Positions 1 to 12,352 of a DNA stretch of 64,000 nucleotides are shown here, one piece after another. The notes beneath the pieces were generated by a model. It saw only the letters and a program-made list of their open reading frames with translations, did no database searches and was not told where the DNA came from. The position numbers and the translations under genes are program-made. The first letter of the stretch is position 1; each line of letters opens with the position of its first letter. Source of the DNA: Lentinus brumalis (taxonomy: Eukaryota; Basidiomycota; Agaricomycetes; Polyporales; Polyporaceae); assembly GCA_001792895.1 (NCBI GenBank), contig MARA01000004.1, positions 434,001 through 498,000 on the forward strand. The letters are read 5' to 3'.

Positions 1-1643
1 GTCAGTTTGGAGTTGAGCAGGGCGCACCATGGATGCAGCTCTGCTCAGGCTGAGGCAGCGAGGACTGTGGACTGTGGACTGTGGAACGACATGGCATTGT
101 GTACTGTGCAACAGGAGCTAGGTACGGGACGCGTACGTGCGGAGGCGGACGGTCACGTCTCGGGTCGTCAGCACATCGCAACTGGGGCGACGTCGTGACT
201 GAGACTCGCGAACAATGAACATACACACTCGTCGCTCCCATCTGGAACGGCGGCCGCTAGGCTTCCAAACGCCGTCATCGCGTACGGGTGCATGCCTTCG
301 CAGAGCCGAACACGGAGAGGGCTGGCCCGTGCGCGAACGCCGCGCGTGGCGTGTTTGTCTGGCCCTAGACGTGTATAAGTACGGGCTGGAGGCGACCATG
401 CTGTTCAGAGCTCGCTCCCTCACCTGTGCGCCGCCGACCCTCTCCCTTCCTCGTCGCCCGTCCTTGTCGTTGCCCTCTGTTGGCTCGTCATCGGGCTTGT
501 CTATCCCACAACTGCGTCCGACGTCTGCCGGGCCATCCCACGACGTCGCGCTTTGCTCTCCGTGTCGACTGTTGGTGCATGGACTCAGGTGAGCGTGACG
601 TCCGTCGACCTATCGAGGAAATGCTCACACCCGCCGCGTACAGGAACAGTGCGCTGCGTGACGCTGACAGTCGATATGTGAGGGGCGGGAGAGGTTCTTG
701 CGTGCTCTGTGGGCGTCGGTTGCACGGCTGATAGGTCGGTTAGATAGACATGTTGTCGGAGGGAAGACCCGGGAGCATAGAAGGGACGTTGGCCGAGTCG
801 GGATACGGTGCGCCTTGGCAAACGCGTCCAGAGAAGCAGCCGAAGGGCTACGTACGGGGAGGGTATGCTGCTTCGGAGGTCCGGCGAACCCGGACAGTGT
901 GGTGGCCTGTATGTATGCGTGAATACATCAGTGGCGTCCGTGGCGAGCGTGTATGACATTCGCATGGTCGCGTGCGGGCGAACTTCGTCTCTCCCAGACT
1001 GGCAGTCGGTGTTAGGCGACAGTATACGGCAAGAAGCGGGCGCACCTGCTCAGACCGCGAAGGAGAGGCAGGGGGACGGTCGATGTTGCAGACTTGGGTG
1101 GGACTCGTCGATGCGTTGTGCTCGAAGCGAAGAGGAGGGCGTGATATGCGGGTATTGGACTCACCAGAGGCTGAGGGATCTGCTGCTCGGACTGCAACGG
1201 CGCCGGGCAAGACTCATAGTATTACTATCGACTTTGAGTACATGGTGCTGCTCGAGTGGCAGAGACGCGGGTGCATACAGACAGCTGGAGCGAGCCACGG
1301 GAAGCGGCGCAGACCTGAGGCCGGCGGACGGGCAGAGAGAGGGCGAGCCGAGGGGAGAGAACGAGGGGCGCATGACGACGGTGGCAAGCGAGTGCGGGTG
1401 ACGCGTGAGGAGGGCTCAGGCGCAGTCGACCAAGGGCGCAGAGGGCAAGCTGCGAGTCGTGCAGTCGAGGTCGAGGGCAGAGCGCGTTCGTCTGCCGTGG
1501 CCCTTACTACACTCTCCCATCACTACTCGGAAGCTGTCCGGGCCCTTGCCTTTTCGGGAACCGGCTCCGCTGAGAGGCTTGCAGTCATCCTCATCTCGCC
1601 GTCTCCTCCTCCTCCTTCCTCCATCGGCCATTCACCTACCGCT
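1..1643 (+). other. Region upstream of Hel2-like copy A
   Basis: Upstream 1.6 kb of the Hel2-like pseudogene, repeated at 10698-12352 and 20938-22609. A TATA-like string (gtataag) lies near 373 and recurs near 11050 and 21284, about 1.3 kb before the Hel2 start. Open frames here are not kept in register among the copies. I see no supported gene. Confidence 0.5.
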
Positions 1644-4600
1644 ATGTCTACTGCTTCGACGACGACTCAGGCTCGCGCTCAGAACACTCGCGGTCGCGGA
1701 GCACAGCGAGGACGGCGCGGGCGCGGAGGCCAGAAGAACGGTGCACCGCGCGATCCTGCACAGATCTCCAAGCCCGACCTCCCTGCTGCAAAGTCTGAGG
1801 CCCAGATCAATCAGAACGCAACCTCGCAAGAAGTCACAATGGTACCGATGCCGACGCCGAGCCGTCGACGAGAGCACCATCTGCTGGATTGCGCGGAGCC
1901 GGTCAAGTACTGGTCCCTCTCCGAGTGCAACCATAGGACTTGCCACGTCTGCGCCTTGCGCTTGCGGCCCTCTACAAGAAGCTGGAGTGCACATTTGCAA
2001 GGTGCGTAACGCGCTTTCAGTCGCGCTCGGCATTCACGAATGTCGGAGCTTCCGCTGTTTCGCCCTTTTGCGTATCCACTTCCACTCGCATCAGGCTCAG
2101 ACGCATGCTGCACTGGGAGATATACAGTCAATGCGGATAGCTATGACCTGGCAGACAGGCAGTCGTCGCGAAGTGGATAGGTTTCTGCGTGAAACCTGTG
2201 CCGATATGCTCCGCTATGATCTAGTGCAAGATCTGCTGCCTTCGGTGGGGTTGTGACGAGAACTGTGGGGACCACACCTCATTGTTTTGCGCTCCCGCCT
2301 TTCCAACTACCACTGGTTAGACCGCTGTGGTGCGCCTGGCAGGGGAAGTGTGCCGCTGTGCGTGCTCAAGGGGCATTCAGCCAGCCCTTACTCCCCCTCC
2401 TCATAAGGGCTCTCTTTTGCCCATAGCAGGAAGAGTACCTGATCAGGGACAGAGTCGCCAGGACGCACAGATGCGCTTTCGGCGATGGCCCGACGCTCAA
2501 CGCGTGCCATATCGTCAAAGCATGAAACGATAGTTCGCTTTCGTGCGATCGGCATGTGTGCCACCGCGACGCGACTTGTCATCCCTGACCCGGACACTCA
2601 CCCGTGGCATGAGAGTATGCGTCAGCCCTATCCTGATATTCGGAGGGTTACCACTATCTCAGTGGCAGTAACAGTGGTCGACGGGCAGCGGAAACTCGGC
2701 CGGCGCGTGCACACTTCCCCTGTCACCATGTTCGCACATGTCTTTCGTGTGCCTCGACGAGCGCGTTCCCGACGCGTAAGCCTGCCCGCCCGCTTGTAGC
2801 TGTATAGTCGCAGTCGCACAACTTTTGAGGCGTAGAAGCTGCTTGCAGTGAAAGATACCGCACTGGCTAGTCTCCAATGGCAGTGGCAGTGGAAGCGAAG
2901 AGCAGTGGAAGTCGAGCAGTCGAGCAGTCGAGCAGTCGAGCAGTCGAGCGAACCCACTTCCACTTTCTCTCGTTTATATCCGCGCAAAGGACGAGCCCTG
3001 ATCACGATTTTGCACTTACCACAGGAACCTCAACCGTCTGTCATATTTACGACGTCCCCCGACGCGTCATGGTCGTCCTACACTCCAGACACCATCCCGT
3101 ACAGGGATGCGAAGCTCGCCATCTCGTTCGAGACCCAGGAAATGATGGAGGAGACGCTCATCCTCCTCCGCTTCAACTGTCCTGACCCGCAGTGCGACTT
3201 CATCGGAACGGATGGAGCGACCTCAAGCTGCACACTCGGGCGACGCACGGGAAACTCATGTGGTGAGTACACCTACCACTCCGGCTCAGATACAGGAGTG
3301 AACATATCGGCACCACCAGCGATCTGTGCATACGCTTCAAGAAGGTCTTCGCCCACGAGCACGCCCTCTACGACCCCAATGTCCTCCCCATCCACCTGCC
3401 GTCCATGGTCAGAGGGCACAGACGCGACCACGGCAAGCAAGCGCAACAGATCGAAGGCGGCATCCATCCCCTGTGCGAGTTCTGCCGCGAGTGCTTCTTC
3501 GGCGACGACGAGCTCTACGCGCACATGCGTGAAAGGCACGAGGAGTGCTTCATCTGCAAGCGTAACGAGGTGAAGGACAACTAGTGAGTCTTCCCGCAGT
3601 CTCGTACCTTCCTGTCGCTCATGGTTTATACTTCTCGGTTATCTCCGATCCGCCGTGCAGCTTCCGCAACTACGAAGCCCTGGTGCGTATCAGACATCTC
3701 AACCTACCACCATATCAGACAGACTGATCCGCCATGGCTACGCACACAGGAGGAGCACTTCATGCACGCCCACTTCCGTGCAGACGCGCCGAGTGTCTCG
3801 CGCGCAAGTTCGTCGTGTTCGGCTCCGCGATCGACCTCAAAGCGCACCAGGTCGAGGAGCACGGCGCCGAGATGTCTGCCCGCGACAAACGGGACGCCCG
3901 CCGCGTGGAGGCCGACTTCGAGTTCGAAGATGTCGCCGGCGGCGGCGCGGGCAGGCGCGGACGGCGGGATAGAGGGGACCGTGAACGCGAACGCGAACGC
4001 GAGCCTCCACCGCACACAGCCGGCCTCCTGGGTCTGGGCCGCGCCCCCAGGCCGCCGGGGCGCGGCGGAGAGAGGCGTTTGGCGGCAGCTTAACGGCCGG
4101 CGGCGGAGCGTCGAGCCAGCAGGCGACTCGCGGACCGTCGCCCACCCCGAGCTTGCAGATGCGGACCCTCGATTATCGGCACTGGTGGTGCGCCTCACAA
4201 GCCTTGCGCCGAACCCGACGCACGCTGTGCCCGCAGTCAAGGCTGCGATTCGCTCGTACCGGGCGAACGAGTCGCGGCGCGCGACCTCATATCGACAGTG
4301 TGGAGCATCCTTGACCGAAACTGGACGGCACTGCTAGCGTCGTGAACGCCCTGATTGATGTCGTCGATGAGGAGGACAAGAAGCGAGACCTCCTCGCCGC
4401 GTGGAACGGGTTCAAGATCGAGGTACGTCAATACTCAGGGCAGCCGTGCCACGAGGGGAGCTAACGGATGCGCGCAGCAGAGAAACCAGTTCTCCGAGCT
4501 CGTGCCCGGGATGGTCGGACGCGGGCAGGCAGCGGCGAGGCTATCAGCGGAGCGCGAAGACGATGCACCAGATGCAAGCTCGACCTTAGGGTGTTCTGGG

Positions 4601-4798
4601 GGTAGTATAGCGACGGTAGGGGCGGTGGGCAGGTCGTGCTGGAAGATGGGTGCAGGGGAGGTCTTGTTGACGTCGTTCGCATGCAGGAGATGTGTCTGTA
4701 GCACGAAATATATTTCTTTCGCCGTCATATGTGCGAGTGCAGTCTCTCGAGGAGGAGGCCGCACGCAAACTCCGCGTTCGATCGAGCGGGTGAGATGA
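1644..4798 (+). pseudogene. Hel2/ZNF598-like E3 ligase, broken and truncated copy A
   Basis: The start and first ~60 codons match the intact copy at 22610. Small deletions then shift the frame inside the RING region (about 1838-1895), and the first metal-ligand pair is damaged. A G missing near 3209 (GG where copy C has GGG) shifts the zinc-finger exon. Splice sites are still recognisable, but intron 1 is 1023 nt (2002-3024) against 669 nt in copy C. After the duplication junction at 4506 the last exon runs into unrelated sequence and stays open to a stop at 4798, so the Hel2 C-terminal region (Gly/Ser-rich stretch and terminal TLFTLGSFPS-type motif) is absent. No functional ligase is expected unless some indels are sequencing errors, and even then the tail would be chimeric. 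Confidence 0.8.
2911..2950. repeat. 8-bp microsatellite (gtcgagca), five units
   Basis: Five consecutive 8-bp units, the last ending in g, inside the large intron 1 of Hel2-like copy A. Copies B and C lack the expansion at the matching place, so it arose or was lost after duplication. Confidence 0.85.
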
Positions 4799-7700
4799 GG
4801 GAGTAAAGATATATTATCCAGCGAACTACGGTCTACTTCGGTGCAGGAGTACTACAGAGACAGTAACGCGTTCTGGCGGACTTTGCGCCCACACAGAACA
4901 ACGGGCGCCTATGCCCGACTTCGCGCGTTCTCCAAGTCCGCGACTCTGCTTCCGACCACCATCACCTCTGCCTCTCTGCTCACGTCGCTCTCTACGGCCC
5001 AGTGAACACTGCATATAGCGACGTCAGCGCGGGCTTCCCACAGTCTCGACTACTAGTGTGCTCACCTGTGCCGCTCGGTACTAGTACTGTCTTTGAACAC
5101 TCTACGACGCGTCTCACGAGCTGGACGTGTACCGCGAGTGCAGCCGGACCCGCTGCAAACCAATCTGGTGAGTCTTGCGTCAATCAGCGCGCATAAGTAT
5201 AGCAGCACAGGTACGTACCGGTCGACCCGGGTTGTGACGCGACTCCTGCCTTGCGCGTCCGGGCGCGAAGCCGGACCGTTGGCACGTCGCCTGGAAGTGA
5301 TGCGCACGCGAACATTCGCTGGAAGATGCGTGCCATCTATCGCAGATTTGTCGTGCCGGAGGACTCCTAGATGCCAGTCGCGCCGTTCGCCGCACGTCTC
5401 TGCGTACTGCACGCGACACGGTTGACTACCAGGCATGGAGCACTGGACGACAATGGAAATTCAGCTAGTGTCGCAAGTGCTTGGATGCCAAAGGTACTTA
5501 CTGAATGTCTCCGCGGGGAGCCTGAGTGCTGATGTGATGTGATAGCCAGAGACGCGTCCTCCGCGTGCATTTGCCTGGTTGAAGTCGCGTGCTGACCTGC
5601 TGGTATATACCGTGCGTCAGAAAATGAGGAGCAGCATGACGTGCGAGGAAGGTACGTGCCCGTTAGTCAAGACTACCAGGTAGGTCACGGTGGCACTCGT
5701 TGGCGATATGACGGTTGCGCCAGATTCCGTGAGCTGGCCGAGCACCTGCATCCGAAGAGACAGGACGTCTGGCCAGCTACACGAGGAATCGAGAGGAGGT
5801 ACGTACACGGCGTAGCGACCCGATGACCCATGCGCAGGTGGGGAGGTTCACGCCGGCGATGCCGCAACCGTGAAGCAAGGTTGCCGTGACCTGGCTGATA
5901 GACGTAGACAGTCAGCGGCCGACCTCTCCTTTGAGGTGAAAGCTAGGGATGTACCCATCTCGGAGACTTGGAGCATGCTGGTACGCTCAATCAGCCGCAG
6001 AAGTACGGCGTGGACTGCGTGCCACGTGCGGTCGTGTCTATGCGAACGACGGTGGTGGAAGACGTTCGAGGACAAGGTGGTTAACATGACACTGACCCGA
6101 CCTCGCACAGGAACATGATTGTCGTGTGCCGGTCGTCTGCGCAGGGACTATCCGCCCAGCTTCGTCTTGTCGAAGCTCGTGGCAGCTGCTTGAAGGTACT
6201 AGCTGGGAGGTAGCTGCATGAGCACGATGGTTGAGTGGTGGGTGCTACATACCAGATGCTCGTGTCTGCGTCGTTGGAGGCTGCTGTGTACCGTAGGGAG
6301 TCTTCAATACATCACGGCCGTTGTTCTTCATCAATGTGACTGTAGTGTGCACTGCAAAGGGACAAGAAGCCTCGAGGATCTCACATAGAACTAGGGGTTG
6401 GGGTCTCGAAGTGCCGGTATAATGGAGAGAGGGACAGGGAAGGAGGAGGGGCGAGAAGGAGGCTGAGGAGAACCGTAGGTCTTCTGGTAAGTAAGGCTAG
6501 AAGTTTCCATGGGAGAACTGACATCGTGAATGCTGAGTATCCGTGCATCCGTCCGACGGTATCGCGGGTTTCGTAAGAATCTCCTGGGTGGCTAAGGCTG
6601 CCATCTCAATAGAGCGTGCCTGCCCGGACATCCTGTTCGGTGACATCGGGTATAGCACATTCAAGCGGCCACAATTACCACCGTGTGCCGGATCTCCCTC
6701 CAGCTCGTGTTCTGCTTGTTCAGCGGTCCATACAATCCTCAGTACTCGTTTGTATCCTCGATCTCCAAAGCAACACTGTCCTCCTCGTCCTCATGGTAAT
6801 TAGTGTTGACACCGCATGTGCTCTTCAGCCCGTTCCGAACAAAGCGCGGTCGTAACTTTAATTGACATGATCGATCGTCGGCTGCTCCCAGTGTTGGTTA
6901 AAGTTGGAGTGGCAGGTACAAGATGGGAAGCATGGCAGACTGGAGGCAGCTGAGTCGTAGATACTCTCGGAGCGTGCAGCCAAGATACCGTCCGGTGTTG
7001 CCCTACTACGAGAGCTCAGGCAGGTAGCAGGCGACAGAGATCGTTATTTTGCTAGGGTTTGGAAGGTGAAACACAGTGGCCAACCACCGTGGCACACGAT
7101 ACCGTCGTAGAAGAGAACAAGGTTTCGGGAGGCAACGACTTCCCAGCGCATCTGAGCACCAGGTACTTATCCTGGCTTCTATACTATCAGAGGTGTCAGC
7201 TGAACGTGCGATGCAGCAGAATAGTGTCGGGTATACGAACGGAAGTCCTGTCATTGGCTTGAGTCACAGAAGGTGGAGTTTCGTGCGTGCTTCTCCGGGT
7301 GCATGCCCGCCAGGTCTAACCATTGGCATCTGCAAGGTTTGATGCATTGGCGTGCGGGGACTGGATCGTAGAGAGAAGGTTTGGCCAGTCGAATGTTTCT
7401 CTACTGCGTCTGTGTGGTATGACAGGTGTCAATGCGCCGGATGCAGGACTCAGCGGTTGCAGCTGCTCATTGCGGTCATATAGTTGACAGGCCTGAAACA
7501 GCAGAGTCAGTGCCGACAGCGATGTTCGTCAACCGAAGTCGCCGTCCCGAACAAACTGGATGTGAATCTGTTCTTCCGAGTTACCTGAAGTACAAGCGAG
7601 TGAGTAATAGTCTTCTGGAGCGTACTTGTCATGTACGAGGCAATAGCTCGGTACAGCATACGCGACACAATGCAACCTGGCAGACAGCTCACGGGACGGT

Positions 7701-10697
7701 GACTGCCCCTGAGGCACATACCGGTTAGTTGCCAACCGCATGCCCGCTGAGGAATGTATACCGGGTGCGGGCACAACAATTGGGCCCGGGCAGAAACAAG
7801 TGTGAGATGGGCTTGCGCAGACGGCGCTGTGTCGTGAGCCCGGTGCTGCTGCATGATACCTATGACAAAGGGAAGATGTCAACCGCTTTACGCGTTTGAG
7901 TCGTGGTCGCGAAGGTGCATCGTCGACCGAGTTGCCAGCGTTGCGTGAGAGTGGCGGCATACTGAACAGGTTGTCTGCTGCGTGTTCGGGGCCTTGCATT
8001 GCGCAAATCACAGGTCGCAATCGGCGCGGATTGATACCTCGTGTCAAGTTGCCCGGTATCGCGTCGCCAGTAACGTCCGAATGCGAATGATATTCTTGCC
8101 AACTCAAGCGTGCTTGCAACTTGTCCGCGTCAGACATACCTGTGCCTCCACAATTGAGAACAGCACCGGTGCACACAGATAAGGCACTGGAACGAGTACT
8201 TCAGCATGCAAGAGGGTGAAACGACATGAACATAAGCTCACCCTATGACTTCTCAACGATGTAGAACCGAAGAGATACGGATCGCGCTGCTTCGTGCGTT
8301 GCGTGCGATCCTGCCAGCTGCCGCCTACTCGGGAGCCTGATCAAGTGCGTCTATTGTAAGCACAGGACGACACTCCCTGGAACTCATTGCTGGCGTGGGA
8401 TGGCGAATTCTTCGCCGAGTCCCCGGGCTGGTCATTCGTGCGTGTGCTACTACAGACATGAGAATCGGCCAGACGGCGAATAGACCGCCTCGAAATGCAC
8501 GGCTGCTTACTAGGATCTGGTGGGAGTTCGAGGGAACCGAGAGACCTTGACGTCTTCAGTCCTCCTCTCTGATGCTCGAGTGCGTCGTCAGGGACGCCGT
8601 GTCCACGAGGCCCGGGCGTACTCGGGGCTACGAGTGTGCGTATTCGAGCTAGCAAAGCTCCGACAGCGAGGGCTTCGGACTATCACCTCGAGCTGTATGG
8701 ACCTGCGCAACGGGTCAGACTTCAGTATATACCGTTACACGTGCAGCGACAGAAAGACATACCTGCGAGCTGCTCTAAGTATCTTGTCCGACGGATCTTG
8801 AACCAGGCGAGTAGTCAGGACGTCTCCCGGGTGCCCATGAAGCACAAGCGAAGGCGAAGCTCGCCGCTCGCGTCTCGGCAATCTGCAATAGCATGCCTGT
8901 CTACTGCTAGTCCAGCCCAATGATGTTGCGACGGAGACAACAACATTGCTTGAAAGTTGAGACGTTCTGCCTGCTCTGAAACGAAACAATCAGCGTGAGC
9001 TTGTCGCAACCATGCGCCTTGGGCACCTCTTGAATAGAAGACGATCGCCATGTGCTCTTCCCTGACGAATTCCATCGTACTTCGCGAGCCCTATCATATT
9101 CAGCCTTAGTAGTACGCGTACGCCGTGATTGTCGTTCGTCTTGCAGCCTCCAAGGTGGCCTCGTGGAGATCACCATGCAAGGCTCGAGTACTGGGTACCG
9201 TCAGTCCCTACTGCTAGTGCTGGATGTAGCCTCGTCGAGGTGTACCTAGACATATAGGACAGTCAGAGGCCGATGTCCAAGTTCTCGACGATACAAGCTT
9301 CCCGGGAACATCCTCACCGTCGTCTCAGTGAGCCTGCGCTCTCGCAACTCGGCGCCGTGTTTCGAAGGTGTCGAGGACACGCGGGCACAGCTCGCCGCCT
9401 CTGTGCATCGTCACGGCTGTCCGGGAATGCCGTCGTCTACTGCTGAGCGATATGTCTCCCCAACCGTCCCGTCGAGCGTGACTGCCAGGCCGTTGCCGCT
9501 TGCTTCTGGCCGCTACGTATACCGAAGACAGCGACACGTCGGTGGAGAGTCCTGTCATCGAGGAGTCGCGTCAGACTCGTCCATTCAGAATCCGAAAGAC
9601 AACGCGCGGGAGCGTACCGTCCAGCCACCGTCAGACATCCGTATTAGCAGTGGCTTGATTGCTCGGGAGTTTCACTATCAGTTCTCAGACCTCGACCGGC
9701 GCGGCATGTCCGTCGCTTGCATCCCATCGTCCTCGCCGTTCTCCAGTCTCAAACACGCAACATCCGCGTCCGTGCGCGCCGTGGGGCCCAGCCTGAGCTC
9801 GGAGGCAGCGTTCTCGAGCAGCCGCGCCGCACTGTGCACACGAATGTCACGCGCCCTCGGACTCGGACTCCGCAGATGCGAATCCGGGCTGCACAGGAGG
9901 CGTCTCAGCGTACGCACGCAAAGCAAGGCCGGTATGTACGTACCTTCCGCAATCGACTGCCTTCGCCGCTCCGAGTTAGCATCGCAGGGCGGGTGGCGGG
10001 TCTACCATTATTGCTGCCGTCCGATGACAAGCACCCGTCCGAGCGACGAGGCAGACGTCGCATTCGCGCTTCGCAGTCGGTCCGGAAGGTGGGACGGTTG
10101 CGACCACGGCGACCGGGGCAGGCTCGCTGCACACGCATCGCCGGTCGACGCTCTGTGCTCTCTGAGGCTCTGAGCTCACTCGGTGGTGACAATGCGCGAG
10201 TCGGACGGCGACACACCGACGGGCTGTTAGATGCACTTCGACCGCAAGCCTCACGAAGTGTCCTGCCCGGCGACTCGAAGATCGTCGATCGAAGCAGCGA
10301 GGAGCGAGCGAGGCGGTGAAGCTTCAAGGCCTGTACCCGAGCTCGGTGTCGATGTCGAGCGGGTGCCCCAGCCCTGATCGCGGCCCGAGTCATCTTGATT
10401 CTTCGCATCTTCACGCTGTCTCTGCAGACGGTCCAGAGCTTGAGCCTTGCGCGTCCTGTGGCTCGTCAGTTCGCAGTCGAAGGTATGGTTTGGCTCTGCA
10501 TGATGATACTGGAAGAGTGCTGAGCCTGAGCGTCGCCGCGCGAACACAGACGACCGAGGAGACGTAACCGTCCTGCCGCCGCGCCGGACGAGGCCGTCCA
10601 TCTGGTCTGTAGCTTCCAAGCAACGCGCAGGCCCGACGTCGCGACGAGAGCGCCCTCGAGCCGTCGCTCGGGTCCGGCGAGATCGACTCTGGAGCGT
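4799..10697 (+). other. Unrecognised ~5.9 kb segment of tandem unit B
   Basis: This is the largest part of the repeat unit and the part I cannot assign. It is GC-rich and has open frames on both strands. The pattern GTACGT or GGTACGTAC, which would be a good fungal 5' splice site, recurs (for example near 5212, 5652, 5798 and 9938). That would fit an old intron-rich gene broken by indels. No catalytic or structural motif of a transposase, reverse transcriptase, helicase or common fungal enzyme could be confirmed in any frame. The matching segment of unit C is 15006-20937. Confidence 0.5.
9328..10173 (+). other. Long open frame in unit B, doubtful
   Basis: An 846-nt open frame whose counterpart in unit C starts at 19578 (876 nt). 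The first ~65 residues agree, then indels put the two copies in different frames. Elsewhere in the block a different frame gives more protein-like composition (an acidic Ser-rich stretch at about 19765-19915 and a mixed stretch at 19965-20165). A damaged coding region is possible. No family is recognised. Confidence 0.2.
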
Positions 10698-12352
10698 GTC
10701 AGTTTGGAGTTGAGCAGGGCGCACCATGGATGCAGCTCTGCTCAGGCTGAGGCAGCGAGGACTGTGGACTGTGGACTGTGGAACGACATGGCATTGTGTA
10801 CTGTGCAACAGGAGCTAGGTACGGGACGCGTACGTGCGGAGGCGGACGGTCACGTCTCGGGTCGTCAGCACATCGCAACTGGGTGACGTCGTGAGTCGCG
10901 AACATCAGTACACACTCGTCGCTCCCAGCTGGGACGGCGGGCTTCCAAGCCGTCATCGCGTACGGGTGCATGCCTTCGCAGAGCCGAACACGGAGAGGGC
11001 TGGCCCGTGCGCGAACGCCGCGCGTGGCGTGTTTGTCTGGCCCTAGACGTGTATAAGTACGGGCTGGAGGCGACCATGTTCTTCAGAGCTCGCTCCCTCA
11101 CCTGTGCGCCGCCGACCCTCTCCCCCTCCTCGTCGCCCATCCTTGTCGCCGTCTCTGTTGGCTCGCATCGGGCTTGTCTATCCCACAACTGTGTCCGACG
11201 TCTCCGGGTCATCCCACGACGGTCGCGCTTTGCTCTCCGTGTCGACTGTTGGTGCATGGACTCAGGTGAGCGTGACGTCCGTCAGCCGATCGAGGAAGTG
11301 CTCATACCCGCCGTGTACAGGAACGATGCGCTGCGTGACGCTGACAGTCGATACGTGAGGGGGCGGGAGGTGTTCTTGAGTGGCGTGCTCTGTGGGCACG
11401 GGTGCCGGTTAGGTAGACATGTTGTCGGAGGAAGGCCCGGGAGCTTGAACGGGACGTTGTGATTGACGGAGCGGTCGTCGAGTGAGGACATGGTGCGCCC
11501 TGGTAGATGTGTCCAGAGAAGCAGCCGAGGGCTACGTACGGGGAGGATACGCTGCTTCGGGGTCTGGCGAACCCGGACGGTGGTGGCCTGTATGTATGCG
11601 TGAATACATCAGTGGCGTCCATGGCGAGCGTGTATGACATTCGCATGGCGCGTGCGGGCGAACCGGTCTCTCCCAGACTGGCAGTCGGTGTTAGAGCGAG
11701 AGTATACGGCAAGAAGCGGGCGCACCTGCTCAGACCGCGAAGGAGCAGCAGGTTGGACGTCGATGTTGCAGACTTGGGCGACTCGTCGATGCTTTGACTC
11801 GTCAGATGCGGGTTGAGGGTAGCGGGCTGCTCCAAGCGAAGGAGAGCGAAATATACGGGTATTAGACTCACCAGAGGCTGAGGGGATCGCTGGCTGCTCG
11901 GACTGGAACGGCGCTGGGCAAGACTCATAGCATTACTATCGACTTGTACATGCATGGTGCTGCTCGAGTGCAGAGACGCGGGTGCATACAGACAGCTGGA
12001 GCGAGCCACGGGAAGCGGCGCAGACCTGAGGCCGGCGGACGGGCAGAGAGAGGGCGAGCCGAGGGGAGAGAACGAGGGGTATGACGACGGTGGCAAGCGA
12101 GTGCGGGTGACGCGTGAGGAGGGCTCAGGCGCAGTCGACCAAGGGCGCAGAGGGCAAGCTGCGAGTCGTGCAGTCGAGGTCGAGGGCAGCGCTCGTTCGT
12201 CTGCCGTGGCCCTTACTCCACTCTCCCATCACTACTCGGAAGCTGTCCGGGCCCTTGCCTTTTCGGGAACCGGCTCCGCTGAGAGGCTTGCAGTCATCCT
12301 CATCTCGCCGTCTGCTCCTCCTCCTTCCTCCATCGGCCAATCACCTACCGCT
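10698..12352 (+). other. Region upstream of Hel2-like copy B
   Basis: Second copy of the Hel2 upstream region, very similar to 20938-22609. An open frame from 11007 ends earlier than its unit C counterpart because of indels. No supported gene. Confidence 0.5.

Larger units (their letters stand above)
1..4506 (+). repeat. Tandem unit A (partial, right-hand part only)
   Basis: This is the right-hand 4.5 kb of a unit, cut by the window start. It holds the Hel2 upstream region and a Hel2-like pseudogene. It is the most diverged copy: unit B and unit C agree with each other more closely over the upstream region and intron 1. Confidence 0.85.

Noticed and set aside
5180..5436. Minus-strand IDGTHLP motif in the tandem unit, like the first Asp block of PIF/Harbinger transposases (also near 15680).
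   Set aside because: The blocks expected after it (RNRKG, GWEGSA-type, YYLADAGY) could not be found in any frame in either copy, so a Harbinger element is not supported.
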